Source: Chaetoceros tenuissimus (Eukaryota; Bacillariophyta; Thalassiosirophyceae; Chaetocerotales; Chaetocerotaceae). Taken from it: DNA of 64,000 nt. The position numbers and the translations under genes are program-made. The DNA is taken from contig BLLK01000058.1 in the NCBI GenBank assembly GCA_021927905.1, positions 1,116,001 to 1,180,000 of the forward strand. The letters run 5' to 3'. The notes below the pieces were generated by a model that did not search any database, was not told the origin of the DNA, and was given only the letters and a program-made list of their open reading frames with translations. Numbering within the stretch: position 1 is the stretch's first letter; the number at the start of each line of letters is the position of its first letter. Below, in pieces: positions 22,855 to 32,589 of this stretch.

Positions 22855-25040
22855 ATGGAAGAGAATAGGCAAGGACTGAGTGACATTGTTGTTGAAACTC
22901 GAAGAGACGGAACTTCTGTAGGTAAGAAGATTTACTTCATCATTCGCTCCAAATATATTTCCTCTTGACATGACTCATGTCATACTTTTCCACAGCATCA
23001 AAATTATTTGCAAAGTATCCATGTCGGTTACATCTGACATCATTGCCTGATCATGGAGAAGATACGGATGTAACATCACCGCCTCTTCCAAAGGCACTCA
23101 TGTGTTATGCACTAGGATATGGCGGTGGACTTATTTCTGGAGATGTAAACATTTTGAATGTTACTGTAAAGCAAGATGCAAAGTTGATTTATACCTCTCA
23201 ATCTACAGCCAAGGCTTTTAAATCTATTCATGGAAGAGAATCGACAGTTGTCAAAACTTGTGCAAAAGTTTCAAAGGGGGGTCTCTTATTTCTCGTTCCA
23301 CAGCCAATGCAATGTTTTGGTGGATCAGTGTTGACGCAAGAGACAGATGTTATATTGGAAAGTTGTCATCAGATAGAGGATCAACCTTCTTTAATACTTG
23401 TAGATTGGTATACCGGTGGAAGAGATAACATAGATGGTGGAATATGGCAATTGGATTCTTTCCATACCAAAACAAATATTTCTTTTTGTACTGGGGATAT
23501 ATTGAGTAATGATGACGTTGATTTCAAAACTATTGATTCAAGCAGTGAATTGGTGTTTCGAGATTCTACTCGATTATCAGGTGGAAATGTACTGAAGAAA
23601 CATATGAGAAATTATAACATTGTGTGCATGGTAGTATTACTTGGACCGAAATGTAAGCAGGTGGCGTCAAAGTTCATGAGTCAGTATTCATCGAGACATA
23701 CCTATGATGAGAATCGCAAAACTGGAGACTTTGGAAAGAATCCTGCAAAACATATGGCTTATAACACTGGAGTAGGTTTGAATAAGGATGATGGACTGCT
23801 TGTGTCTTGTGGTAAATTTCAAACTTGTGAAATGAATAACTATCAAGAAGGGGTTGTTATTCGTTTGGCTGCAGTGAATCTGGAAGTTGCAGGTATGTTT
23901 CCGCACTCCATGTGTATGTTTGTTTTTATGATTTATCACATCTATGCATCATATCTGACGAAAAAAATCATAGCCAATTTCTTGTCAGAGCATATTGGTA
24001 CGCTTGATGGACACTTGGATGCCGATCCATTTCTTGAGATTCTTGCATCAAAGCTTGGTGCAAAAGATACCATCAAGGAGGAAACGTACAATAACGAGAA
24101 CAAACCGGCTTTACATCACGACAAATTTCCATTGGATTTAATGTCAAAGTCATACACCATGAATATAGATGAACAAAATGAGTTGAAGCATACTGGGTTC
24201 AAGGATCGAAATTCATCTTCATCACAGTTGAATCCATTGACATTATTCCAACTTATTGATTCATGCGTTCCAAGCGGTGGCTTTGCACATAGCAATACAT
24301 TGGAAACAGCACATCAATTACATCTAGTGAATAATGCAACTCTATTCAATCATATCTGGGATGTGATTCTCAATACCGCTACTACCAATATTCCTTTTCT
24401 ACTTGCATCGTGCAACCTATTTCGGAAACATTATCACAGTTCCAACAACTTTGAGAATGATAACAATGGTGATCCTCTGCAAGTAGACAAAGACCTGATT
24501 CAAGAATGGGAACAATTGGATAGACTGCTCAAATCTACAACCATATCACATGTAGCAGCGAGAGCATCCACCACACAGGGATCTGGGATGTTACGAGCAT
24601 TTTCCACTGCATTCCCTCACATTTCACCCGTTGTCAAGGCATTGAAAAAGTCTGTATTCAAAGTACACCCATCCCTAGCTGAGAGCATAGGTCATGCATC
24701 CACCTGTTTTGGCGCCGTTTGTGGACTCTTGAATATTGACGATGAAACTTGCTGCAAAATGTTTTTATACACAACTGCCCGTGATATGGTAAATGCCGCA
24801 GTACGAATGAATCTCATTGGTCCATTAGAAGGTGGAAAATTGACAAATGAAGTATGTAACGCGATCATCACCTTGGTCCAAAGAGAGATTGTGTCTCGTT
24901 TTTCTTCTAATGAGAATACAAATGAAAGCAAATATGATGTATCAGTGTTGGATGTTCAATATGCCCATCAAGTTTGTCCCTTGGTGGAGATTTTATCAAA
25001 TGCGCATGATCGGTTGTATACAAGACTGTTCAATTCATAA
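22855..25040 (+). CDS. Urease accessory protein, UreD-UreF fusion
   Basis: Three exons (22855-22921, 22996-23892, 23974-25040) with introns of 74 and 81 bases give 676 residues. The second intron is a multiple of three and has no stop, so an unspliced reading is also open. Residues about 20-330 are a UreD/UreH domain (CYALGYGGGLISGDVNILNV, TYTSQSTAKAF-type segment, FVPQPMQCF-like region). Residues about 405-670 are a UreF domain (FQLIDSCVPSGGFAHSNTLE, GSGMLRAFSTAFP, MVNAAVRMNLIGPLEG). In the urease maturation complex UreD and UreF act with UreG to deliver nickel and carbonate to apo-urease. They are usually separate proteins. The fusion would fix their stoichiometry. The enzyme supports growth on urea. 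Confidence 0.9.
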
Positions 25041-25212
25041 AACGGTACATCAATACTGAGCGGTATTTCTAATAGCTATAATTATAATTATATTTATTAA
25101 TAAGTAGTTACACTGACTTGTATACACCAGCGCATTGAATGTACTAATTGCTTTACCACAAAGTCCTAATAAAATGAGCAGGTAACTTTCAACCTTTTTC
25201 AAAATCATGCAC

Positions 25213-25872
25213 CTAATCTAGGGCAGGGTTTACTTCGAAATTCTTGACAGCAAAGGAACTACCACAGCCACAAGCAGATTCACTTTGTGGGTTATCGACA
25301 ATGGCAAAACTAGATCGAATCATCTCCCTTACAAAATCAACTTTGCTACCTTTCAACAAGTCCAAAGAAGATTGATCAATCACTACTCGAGAAGAATATT
25401 CGTCACAGGTACAATGCATGATAATATCCTCTGCTTCATCAATTTCATCGTCACTATCCGCTTCCATTTCAAATTTATATTGAAATCCCGAACATCCCCC
25501 TGCATCGACATACACTCTAAGATACATTTCTTGAGGATTTTCAGCGTTTTTCAGTTTGGAAAGGTATTGTATTTGTTGTACTGCTGAGGGCGTGACAATG
25601 AGTGAAGTGTTGTCCTGTGTGACCGTTGCATTTTCTACAGAAGGTGCAGAGTTCAAGTCTATCGCATCATTTGAAGCAGCAATATTGTTAGTAGATGCAG
25701 ATGTTTTGGTGATGGTTACCATGAATCTATTGGAAAGAACGGAGAGAGATGCTTCGTTTAGACTTTTAGGAAGCAAATTATTCGTTGCTGCAAGATGATG
25801 AGGCCGCGTCTTACTCCCAACACCTCGTGTTGCAATTCTCTGTAGAAAAGTGACTCGTTTGCTGAAGGACAT
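25213..25872 (-). CDS. Mitochondrial Fe-S cluster assembly protein, ISCA2-like
   Basis: A single exon of 219 residues. The N-terminus (MSFSKRVTFLQRIATRGVG) is Arg-rich and amphipathic, typical of a mitochondrial presequence. A low-complexity linker leads to the A-type carrier domain at about 90-219: VTPSAVQQIQYL, VDAGGCSGFQYKFEM (Cys near 124) and SACGCGSSFAV (two Cys near 200). These three cysteines are the conserved cluster ligands of IscA/ErpA/ISCA proteins. The family takes part in making [4Fe-4S] clusters late in mitochondrial assembly. The retrotransposon at 26000 begins about 127 bases upstream of the ATG and may have displaced part of its promoter. Confidence 0.92.
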   Translation of the reverse strand: MSFSKRVTFLQRIATRGVGSKTRPHHLAATNNLLPKSLNEASLSVLSNRFMVTITKTSASTNNIAASNDAIDLNSAPSVENATVTQDNTSLIVTPSAVQQIQYLSKLKNAENPQEMYLRVYVDAGGCSGFQYKFEMEADSDDEIDEAEDIIMHCTCDEYSSRVVIDQSSLDLLKGSKVDFVREMIRSSFAIVDNPQSESACGCGSSFAVKNFEVNPALD

Positions 25873-25999
25873 GTTATGAAAATTTAAAAAAGAATATCAA
25901 TCGCTTTTGTAGAGATTTAAATATAAGTAAGTGTATGCCAGTGATAGTTACCTTACTAAGTAGTATGTAGTTGATAGTTGTTCCACTGTTCCACTCTTC

Positions 26000-26193
26000 G
26001 GCAAATGTGGAACGTCTCGTAGAGGGGTTAGACACCAGGTTATCATCCTTCAATGTACATCCACGTGTACCCCTCAACGAGATATTCTTCATCACCAGCA
26101 ACACTTGAATGTTGAAAGGAAACAACTACCTAATGGTTGTTCTCAGTTGTTTCTTAATTCACGCTTAGTAGATAAGATAGAAAAATTAAAAAG
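26000..26193 (+). repeat. Split direct repeat A1 of the YR retrotransposon
   Basis: The left terminal repeat is 194 bp and identical to A2 at 31750-31943. It includes a hairpin with arms at 26016-26035 and 26065-26081. Confidence 0.93.
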
Positions 26194-26231
26194 GTGAATA
26201 CCTGTTCATCACCGCAGCTCACACTTCTACC

Positions 26232-28274
26232 ATGGCTCATGCTGGACAAGGAGCCATTCCGGCAGCGCCCGCTGCGCCAACAACAACTTACTTCGACCTT
26301 TTCAGCGATGCTACGAACAACACTATGGATGGACATGTTCAGACCCTACTTGCTCCGTACACTGACTTCAATAACTTTACACCTGTCCAAGTAGAAGAAA
26401 CTGCGTTATCTGGTAGACAAGGCCAACCAGCCGTGACATACTGCTTCATAGTATACCATGAAGATTCAGAGAAGATTCATGCCTACATCAACCCAGCAAC
26501 CTACACTGCTTCTCCCATTAGAGCTACTCCTCATGACGGTGAAATTTTTATTCAAATTGGAGATTTGATGGAGCAACAGTTCTCATTAGCGATTTGGCCT
26601 CGTTCCATGTATCATCAGTCCAATAACATGTTGGTGCCAACTGCGGCTCAACTGGACAACTTGATCGCGGCGGATCCTGATGACGAACTTTTCGGCCCAT
26701 TTCAAGCCAATGACCCTAATGTTGAGCTTATCCGTACAAGGTATTGCTGCTTAGTGCCACATGCATATGTACCATTGGTAATAGATCGTCCACACACACC
26801 TAAGGAACTCTGGACTACTCTGAGAGGAGCCATCGTCACTGATCAATTGGAACAGCAATGTGAACCACTGATTAATTATCTGAGAGCATGCATGAGTCGT
26901 CCTACACCTAATGATTTATCACATCTGGCTCTAGACTCTGAAGATCTACCTACTGTAGTAGCCTTGGATCCGGATTTGATTGCACATCGTAGAAGACTTC
27001 TGTATGAGGATTTTCCCCATTTTAACAACGCGGTTGGACACGCACAAGCTATGCTAGTGAGCCAAGGCATTCATGCCTTGACACAAGAGGTACATTTGGG
27101 AAGAATCGAGAGTCAACAGGAAAGGGATAGGGCAAGGAACAAGACTTTCCAGTCGGAGTATCCAGCGTCGTATGACAAACTTCTTACTTATGCACAAGTC
27201 CAAAATGGAAACTTATTGCAACCTGTTTGGAACCAGTTGGCTAGGTCTAAAAAGGGGGATCGGATCAGAATCCTCAGCCAGCACTTGGAACTCGCCAAAC
27301 AGCAGTTGCATCTCACCTATGTGAAAGTTGATACCACTCCAGGGATCTTGGAGAAAATCTTGAATCTGCAATTCCACTCAGCCTCCGCTGCAGGTGACTT
27401 TAAGGAATATTTTAATTCCTTCCTTCTTGATACCAGCAATTCCAGCGTAGTACAGCAAGCTACTTTGTACGAAACGTTACACTCGGGTGGAGCAGCACCT
27501 TCGGCTGAGGACCTTCAGCTCATCTCAGGTTTGGACATCAAGGCCTCCACGGATACTGTCAGCTATTTGCACCTGATTCAGAAATATCTCATCTATCATC
27601 AGTGCCTCTGGGGAGGTGCACATCCGGTAACAACCAATCTTGCTACTTATTATCGTATGTTAAACCAGAAGCAGGTAGAGCTTCAGATGTATCAAGCGGG
27701 TTGTGAATTGAATGGCAGACTCCTCTTTTGGCCTCGGCTTCAGTTCAAACTGCAGACGGAGATAGATTATTGGTTCGATATGGCTTCTTACCCAAATGTT
27801 CAGCCTGCAGATCTTCCCACTCTGAATACACATGGAGTTTTCCAATCCATTCGTCTGCATCAGCAATGGGAGCCAGTCATGGGATCTCATTTTCTGGAGC
27901 AGTTGGGATTAACCAATGTAAATCCATCACCTTCACTTACTACTGGAGGATTGCAAGGACGTGATGACAGTGATAGCAGAGCCACACCTGGAGGAAACCG
28001 TACTATCACAAATCCTACCTTCAATGCCGACCTATTCAACCAATACAGAGAGGATAGATCCATGCGAGCTAGAGATGTAAGATCTAGATGGTTAGCAGCA
28101 GGATTAGAGTTGCCCAAATCCCGTGTAGACTCCAACAAGACGATGTGCCTGGCTTACCATGTGAAGGGTACCTGCAATGAAGGTTGCAACTCTTCTTATG
28201 ATCATGTCCCTTATTCTGCCAGCCAATATGCACCGATGGTGCAGTTGTGCTCGGAGCACTGGCCTCACCAGTGA
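26232..28274 (+). CDS. Gag-like ORF1 of the YR retrotransposon
   Basis: This open frame covers 680 residues starting 39 bases after repeat A1. The N-terminus is Ala/Pro-rich, and most of the chain has no recognised domain. Near the C-terminus a cysteine/histidine cluster (CLAYHVKGTCNEGC, then a His) looks like a nucleic-acid-binding knuckle. Position and this cluster support a gag-like role. The reverse transcriptase frame follows directly. Confidence 0.75.
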   Translation: MAHAGQGAIPAAPAAPTTTYFDLFSDATNNTMDGHVQTLLAPYTDFNNFTPVQVEETALSGRQGQPAVTYCFIVYHEDSEKIHAYINPATYTASPIRATPHDGEIFIQIGDLMEQQFSLAIWPRSMYHQSNNMLVPTAAQLDNLIAADPDDELFGPFQANDPNVELIRTRYCCLVPHAYVPLVIDRPHTPKELWTTLRGAIVTDQLEQQCEPLINYLRACMSRPTPNDLSHLALDSEDLPTVVALDPDLIAHRRRLLYEDFPHFNNAVGHAQAMLVSQGIHALTQEVHLGRIESQQERDRARNKTFQSEYPASYDKLLTYAQVQNGNLLQPVWNQLARSKKGDRIRILSQHLELAKQQLHLTYVKVDTTPGILEKILNLQFHSASAAGDFKEYFNSFLLDTSNSSVVQQATLYETLHSGGAAPSAEDLQLISGLDIKASTDTVSYLHLIQKYLIYHQCLWGGAHPVTTNLATYYRMLNQKQVELQMYQAGCELNGRLLFWPRLQFKLQTEIDYWFDMASYPNVQPADLPTLNTHGVFQSIRLHQQWEPVMGSHFLEQLGLTNVNPSPSLTTGGLQGRDDSDSRATPGGNRTITNPTFNADLFNQYREDRSMRARDVRSRWLAAGLELPKSRVDSNKTMCLAYHVKGTCNEGCNSSYDHVPYSASQYAPMVQLCSEHWPHQ

Positions 28275-28292
28275 AAACTTGGCTGGAAGGAA

Positions 28293-30767
28293 TTGAATAG
28301 TGTAGCGCCTAATTTAAGCCCAGTTACCCTTACTTCTATTCCTATTCCTTCGGTCTCGCCAACCAACCCCCTTCAAACAAAACCCCCATCAAATAACGAT
28401 GCAAAACGCATCAAGGTGAATGTGGAAACTAGTGTAAAAAACACTAAACTTCCACATCACCGTGATATTGGTAAGTTAATTGAATCGGATGCTGATTTGT
28501 TTAGGAAAGTGGGTTGGAGAAAGTTCATACAGATTAAAAGAGGCAGAGTCGACTTAGCAACTACAAATATAAATCATCCTGCTGGTCATGTACTGAACCA
28601 GTACAGAAAGAGAGGAGTTCCAGTTCGTTTCAAAACCAAGCCGTGGAGCAAAGAACGTATTGATGAAGCGCTGCAAAGAGGCAGTCATCGGTCTTGCTTC
28701 GAGTATCTTGATTTTCTGGAGGAAGAGTTTGTGGATATGATGCAGAAAGGGCAGTGGATCATCCTGCCATTCGAAGACGTTCAGTCATTGCCAAACCTAC
28801 GCCTATCACCACCTGGAGTTGTTCCACAACGCGAGAGAAGACCTAGATGGATTGTCGATTATAGCTTCTACAATATAAATGAAGACACGTTGCCACTGGT
28901 CTTGGATTCCATGCAATTTGGTCATGCTTTGGATAGAATACTTCGCGAAATATTGCTTTCCAATCCCAATCATGGACCAGTCCAGCTTATGAAGGTAGAC
29001 TTATCCGATGGCTTTTATCGGTTGTGCCTCAACATTGACGATATACCCAAGCTGGGAGTGACCTTCCCTTCTGCAACACACAACAACCTTGTAGCCTTTC
29101 CACTAGTATTGCCAATGGGCTGGAAGAATTCTCCTCCAGCGTTCTGTACTGCCACTGAAACAATTGCTGACCTAGCCAATCGTTCACTACAAGCTGGAAG
29201 TCCTTCTGCAGCTCATCCACTTTCTAAACATGCTGCACCTATGGATGGCCCAATATCACCCCCAACTGCTACAGCTACTGCGCTGCAGCCCCCATTTGTT
29301 TCAGCTACCACGCTGAATTCATCACTATCACAAACTGATATTCCTACTGTTAGAGATCCGTCTCTACCCTTCCCTATGACATTACTACAGTATATCGACG
29401 TATTTGTTGATGACTTCATTGCCCTTGCACAAACTGGTAATCGAAATTACGTCCGAGACACATTGTTACACGCAATTGATACAGTGTTCCGTCCCAATGA
29501 CTTCTATGACAGTGAATACAGACGCGAACCAGTGTCACTCAAAAAGTTGAGAAAGGGAGATTGCTCTTGGAGCACAATCAAGCTAGTGCTTGGGTGGATC
29601 ATAAATACAGTAGCAATGACCATTGAGCTTCCACAGCATCGTCAGGAAAGACTTGGCGCCATTCTATCGAGTATTCCCTCAACACAGAAACGCATAGGTG
29701 TCAAGAAATGGCATAAGCTTCTTGGTGAATTACGGTCTATGGCTTTAGCACTACCTGGTGCAAGATGTATGTTTGGAATGATGCAAGAAGCGTTGCGATC
29801 GTTGGATAAGAGAAGTCGAATTTCATTGCGGAAGGGTGTACATCAATCGATTGCAGATTTTCAATGGATGCTCAAAGACATTTCAAAGAGACCAACTCGT
29901 ATTGCCGAGCTAGTGCCACTTTTACCATCAGCTTTAGGCTTTCATGATGCGTCAGGTGAAGGAGCAGGCGGTGTTTGGTTCCCTTCTCACACAATTGGAA
30001 GTCGTATGAAAAACAAAAACACATTGCATCCGTTACTGTGGAGATACAAGTGGCCTCAAGACATCATTGATGACTTGGTCACCGAAGACAATCCTCAAGG
30101 AAAGATTACAAATTCCGATTTAGAATTAGCTGGAGGATTACTACACTTGGATGTGATAGCACATTGTTTGGATGTTCGAGAAAGGACACTGGTCAGCAAG
30201 ACGGATAATCTGGCTACTCTCTTCTGGGAAAGGAAAGGAAGTGCAACAAATGCAGCAGTAACACATCAACTCTTGAGACTCTTTGGAATTCATCAGCGCT
30301 TTCATAGATACGTTCCTAGGCATGATTACATCTCCGGACCATCCAATCCTCTTGCTGATGACTCTTCTCGTTTATTCCATTTATCCAATTGCGAACTTCT
30401 CACTCACTTTAATTCCAAATTCAAACAGAAATACACCTTCAAAATTGTGCACCCGACACAAAAGCTGATTTCTGGCGTGATCTCGGCTTTGCGGAACAAG
30501 AAGTTCGACAAGGAGTTACTACTGGACGTTCCGCCGCCTCTGACACACACTGGGAAAAGTGGATTGAGTTCACAAGTGTCCTGGGCCAAGATCCCTTACT
30601 CCAAACCGTCGAGGACAAAGTACCGTACCTACAAGTCTTCCTCCACAGAGTACGACACGGATTCTATGCAGCCAACAAGAATCCAATACGCGCTCGATCA
30701 GCTGAAGATTACCTACAGAGCATTGGACAGACGTACCTTGAATTGGGTGAACAGGACCCAAGACTAA
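28293..30767 (+). CDS. Reverse transcriptase / RNase H of the YR retrotransposon
   Basis: The frame is open for about 824 codons. Reverse transcriptase motifs include MKVDLSDGFYRL, LPMGWKNSPPAFCT and the catalytic VFVDDF. An RNase H-like part follows, with FHDASGEGAGGVW, an ELAGG-type Glu segment and KTDNLATLFW. These are typical of DIRS/Ngaro enzymes. The frame has no early ATG, so its expression is probably tied to the upstream ORF, as in related elements. Confidence 0.9.
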   Translation: MNSVAPNLSPVTLTSIPIPSVSPTNPLQTKPPSNNDAKRIKVNVETSVKNTKLPHHRDIGKLIESDADLFRKVGWRKFIQIKRGRVDLATTNINHPAGHVLNQYRKRGVPVRFKTKPWSKERIDEALQRGSHRSCFEYLDFLEEEFVDMMQKGQWIILPFEDVQSLPNLRLSPPGVVPQRERRPRWIVDYSFYNINEDTLPLVLDSMQFGHALDRILREILLSNPNHGPVQLMKVDLSDGFYRLCLNIDDIPKLGVTFPSATHNNLVAFPLVLPMGWKNSPPAFCTATETIADLANRSLQAGSPSAAHPLSKHAAPMDGPISPPTATATALQPPFVSATTLNSSLSQTDIPTVRDPSLPFPMTLLQYIDVFVDDFIALAQTGNRNYVRDTLLHAIDTVFRPNDFYDSEYRREPVSLKKLRKGDCSWSTIKLVLGWIINTVAMTIELPQHRQERLGAILSSIPSTQKRIGVKKWHKLLGELRSMALALPGARCMFGMMQEALRSLDKRSRISLRKGVHQSIADFQWMLKDISKRPTRIAELVPLLPSALGFHDASGEGAGGVWFPSHTIGSRMKNKNTLHPLLWRYKWPQDIIDDLVTEDNPQGKITNSDLELAGGLLHLDVIAHCLDVRERTLVSKTDNLATLFWERKGSATNAAVTHQLLRLFGIHQRFHRYVPRHDYISGPSNPLADDSSRLFHLSNCELLTHFNSKFKQKYTFKIVHPTQKLISGVISALRNKKFDKELLLDVPPPLTHTGKSGLSSQVSWAKIPYSKPSRTKYRTYKSSSTEYDTDSMQPTRIQYALDQLKITYRALDRRTLNWVNRTQD

Positions 30768-31582
30768 ATTGTCATGATAACATTGATTTTCGTTTGGCAA
30801 GGATGATCAAGTCTTACAAGAAAAAGGACCCGCCTCCAAATAGAGTGAAGCCAGTTCCTCTTTCAGTCATCCGTCGAATTGCACAAATTGCTTTCTCTGG
30901 CAACAGCTTCAATCAACATGCCACAGCCGACATGATAATCATTGCTTTCTTCTTTCTTCTTCGTCCTGGAGAATATTCTTACTCCAACACCGATAGTGAT
31001 CCCTTTCTTCTTGCTGATGTTCAATTTTGGATTGGCCATCAGCGACTCAATACAATGACAGCTACACCCACACAACTCCGTCAAGCCACTTTTGTTTCAT
31101 TAACATTCACTACGCAAAAGAATGGAGTTCGTGGAGAAGTCATTGGACTCTCATGCAGTGGAGAATTCTACCTCTGTCCAGTCAAAGCGCTGGCACGTAG
31201 AGTCATTCATTTGAAACAGCATAACGCTGCACCAAATACACCACTGTGTACATATTTTTGCCAAGAACGACAACGTCTTGTGCATGTTTGTCCATCTGAT
31301 ATAACAAACACTCTTCGCACAAATGTTGCTGCTCTTGGTCCCGCCCTTGGTTTCCTTCCATCCGATGTTAGCGCACGCTGCTTGCGAGCTGCTGGTGCAA
31401 ATGCTCTGCTGTGCGCAAATGTCGATTCTGATGTCATCCGTCTTCTTGGACGCTGGAGATCTGATGAAATGCTACGATACCTACATCTGCAAAATTCTCA
31501 ACTTATGCAACACTTCAGTCAACGCATGCTGACTGGTGGCAATTTCACCTTAATTCCAAACCAAGAAGTCCCTCTCTTTTAA
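30743..31582 (+). CDS. Tyrosine recombinase of the YR retrotransposon
   Basis: About 279 residues from the first ATG. The frame is open further upstream and overlaps the end of the reverse transcriptase region, where core-binding-domain sequence is visible. Catalytic-domain motifs are FFLLRPGEY, SARCLRAAGANALL and LLGRWRSDEMLRYLH, the last with the Arg and the nucleophile Tyr region. The enzyme would integrate a circular cDNA by site-specific recombination, replacing the integrase of LTR elements. Confidence 0.9.
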   Translation: MGEQDPRLNCHDNIDFRLARMIKSYKKKDPPPNRVKPVPLSVIRRIAQIAFSGNSFNQHATADMIIIAFFFLLRPGEYSYSNTDSDPFLLADVQFWIGHQRLNTMTATPTQLRQATFVSLTFTTQKNGVRGEVIGLSCSGEFYLCPVKALARRVIHLKQHNAAPNTPLCTYFCQERQRLVHVCPSDITNTLRTNVAALGPALGFLPSDVSARCLRAAGANALLCANVDSDVIRLLGRWRSDEMLRYLHLQNSQLMQHFSQRMLTGGNFTLIPNQEVPLF

Positions 31583-31610
31583 ACCCCACCCGTCTATGGC
31601 TTTGGTGGCA

Positions 31611-31749
31611 GGCAAGATGATTCTCAAATGCATCTTACCTTGGCGGCATGGTTGAGGTTTCCTAGTAAACATCAATTTTCGCCAATGCTCTTATAAATTA
31701 GCTATAGACACTAGAAGAGAAAGTGACGAATGGCAGTGGTGGTAACCAC
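31611..31749 (+). repeat. Split direct repeat B1 of the YR retrotransposon
   Basis: A 139-bp repeat identical to B2 at 31967-32105, offset by 356 bases. It abuts A2 directly, which gives the B1-A2-B2 order at the right end. Confidence 0.93.
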
Positions 31750-31943
31750 GGCAAATGTGGAACGTCTCGTAGAGGGGTTAGACACCAGGTTATCATCCTT
31801 CAATGTACATCCACGTGTACCCCTCAACGAGATATTCTTCATCACCAGCAACACTTGAATGTTGAAAGGAAACAACTACCTAATGGTTGTTCTCAGTTGT
31901 TTCTTAATTCACGCTTAGTAGATAAGATAGAAAAATTAAAAAG
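31750..31943 (+). repeat. Split direct repeat A2 of the YR retrotransposon
   Basis: A 194-bp repeat identical to A1. A pyrimidine-rich spacer of 23 bases separates it from B2. Confidence 0.93.
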
Positions 31944-31966
31944 CCTCTCCCACCCACCCCCGCCTT

Positions 31967-32105
31967 GGCAAGATGATTCTCAAATGCATCTTACCTTGGC
32001 GGCATGGTTGAGGTTTCCTAGTAAACATCAATTTTCGCCAATGCTCTTATAAATTAGCTATAGACACTAGAAGAGAAAGTGACGAATGGCAGTGGTGGTA
32101 ACCAC
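31967..32105 (+). repeat. Split direct repeat B2, right end of the YR retrotransposon
   Basis: A 139-bp repeat identical to B1. The match ends at 32105, after which the sequence differs, so this is taken as the right border. Confidence 0.93.
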
Positions 32106-32589
32106 TTTCTTCTTTAACAAACATTGCACCCTTTCTTTGGGGGTGCCATTTTGACCCATTTCTTTTTATATGTACATGAAAATGGGACTAGCTAGCTAAG
32201 AGTAGTTTTATTTTGTTATTACTTTGTTTACGAGAACCTGTTGAACCTAATTTTTAGTTGTAGGAAGGCCAAAGAGTAGTCTAGTTTATCGAATGACCAT
32301 GTTTAAGTGTGTGATCATTAGAGACGTATTTTTAGTACGTAGGAGGGACAGCAAAGAAGAAAGCGTGCTACCCCCAGCAGAAAAATAACAGTCATTACTA
32401 AATTTACATTTTATTGGGGCATAAAAATTCACTCTTTAATCGACATCTTTTTCTTTCAACACAATTGTTATAATAAATTATAAACAGAAAATTATATTGT
32501 TATGTACATCAAAATTGTTTTGAAACAACACTCTGAAATGCATCACAACCCAAAAACATTTCAAATTCTTCCCAGCGATACGAAGTTGT
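32106..32589. other. Intergenic stretch right of the retrotransposon
   Basis: An AT-rich stretch of 484 bases between the element and the 3' end of the first PSD-repeat gene. No gene, RNA or repeat was recognised. Confidence 0.45.

Larger units (their letters stand above)
26000..32105 (+). mobile_element. Tyrosine-recombinase retrotransposon, DIRS order, Ngaro/PAT-like
   Basis: The ends are split direct repeats in the order A1 - genes - B1 - A2 - B2. A is 194 bp (26000-26193 and 31750-31943) and B is 139 bp (31611-31749 and 31967-32105). Inside, in order, are a gag-like frame, a reverse transcriptase/RNase H frame and a tyrosine recombinase frame. This is the layout of Ngaro/PAT-type elements, which integrate through a circular DNA and make no target duplication. 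Both repeat pairs are identical as read here, so the insertion is recent. The element looks whole, with no obvious breaks. Confidence 0.93.

Noticed and set aside
23893-23973. Reading the UreD-UreF gene without its second intron
   Set aside because: The stretch is open, but it begins GTATGT, ends in TCATAG, and encodes a hydrophobic segment foreign to UreD.
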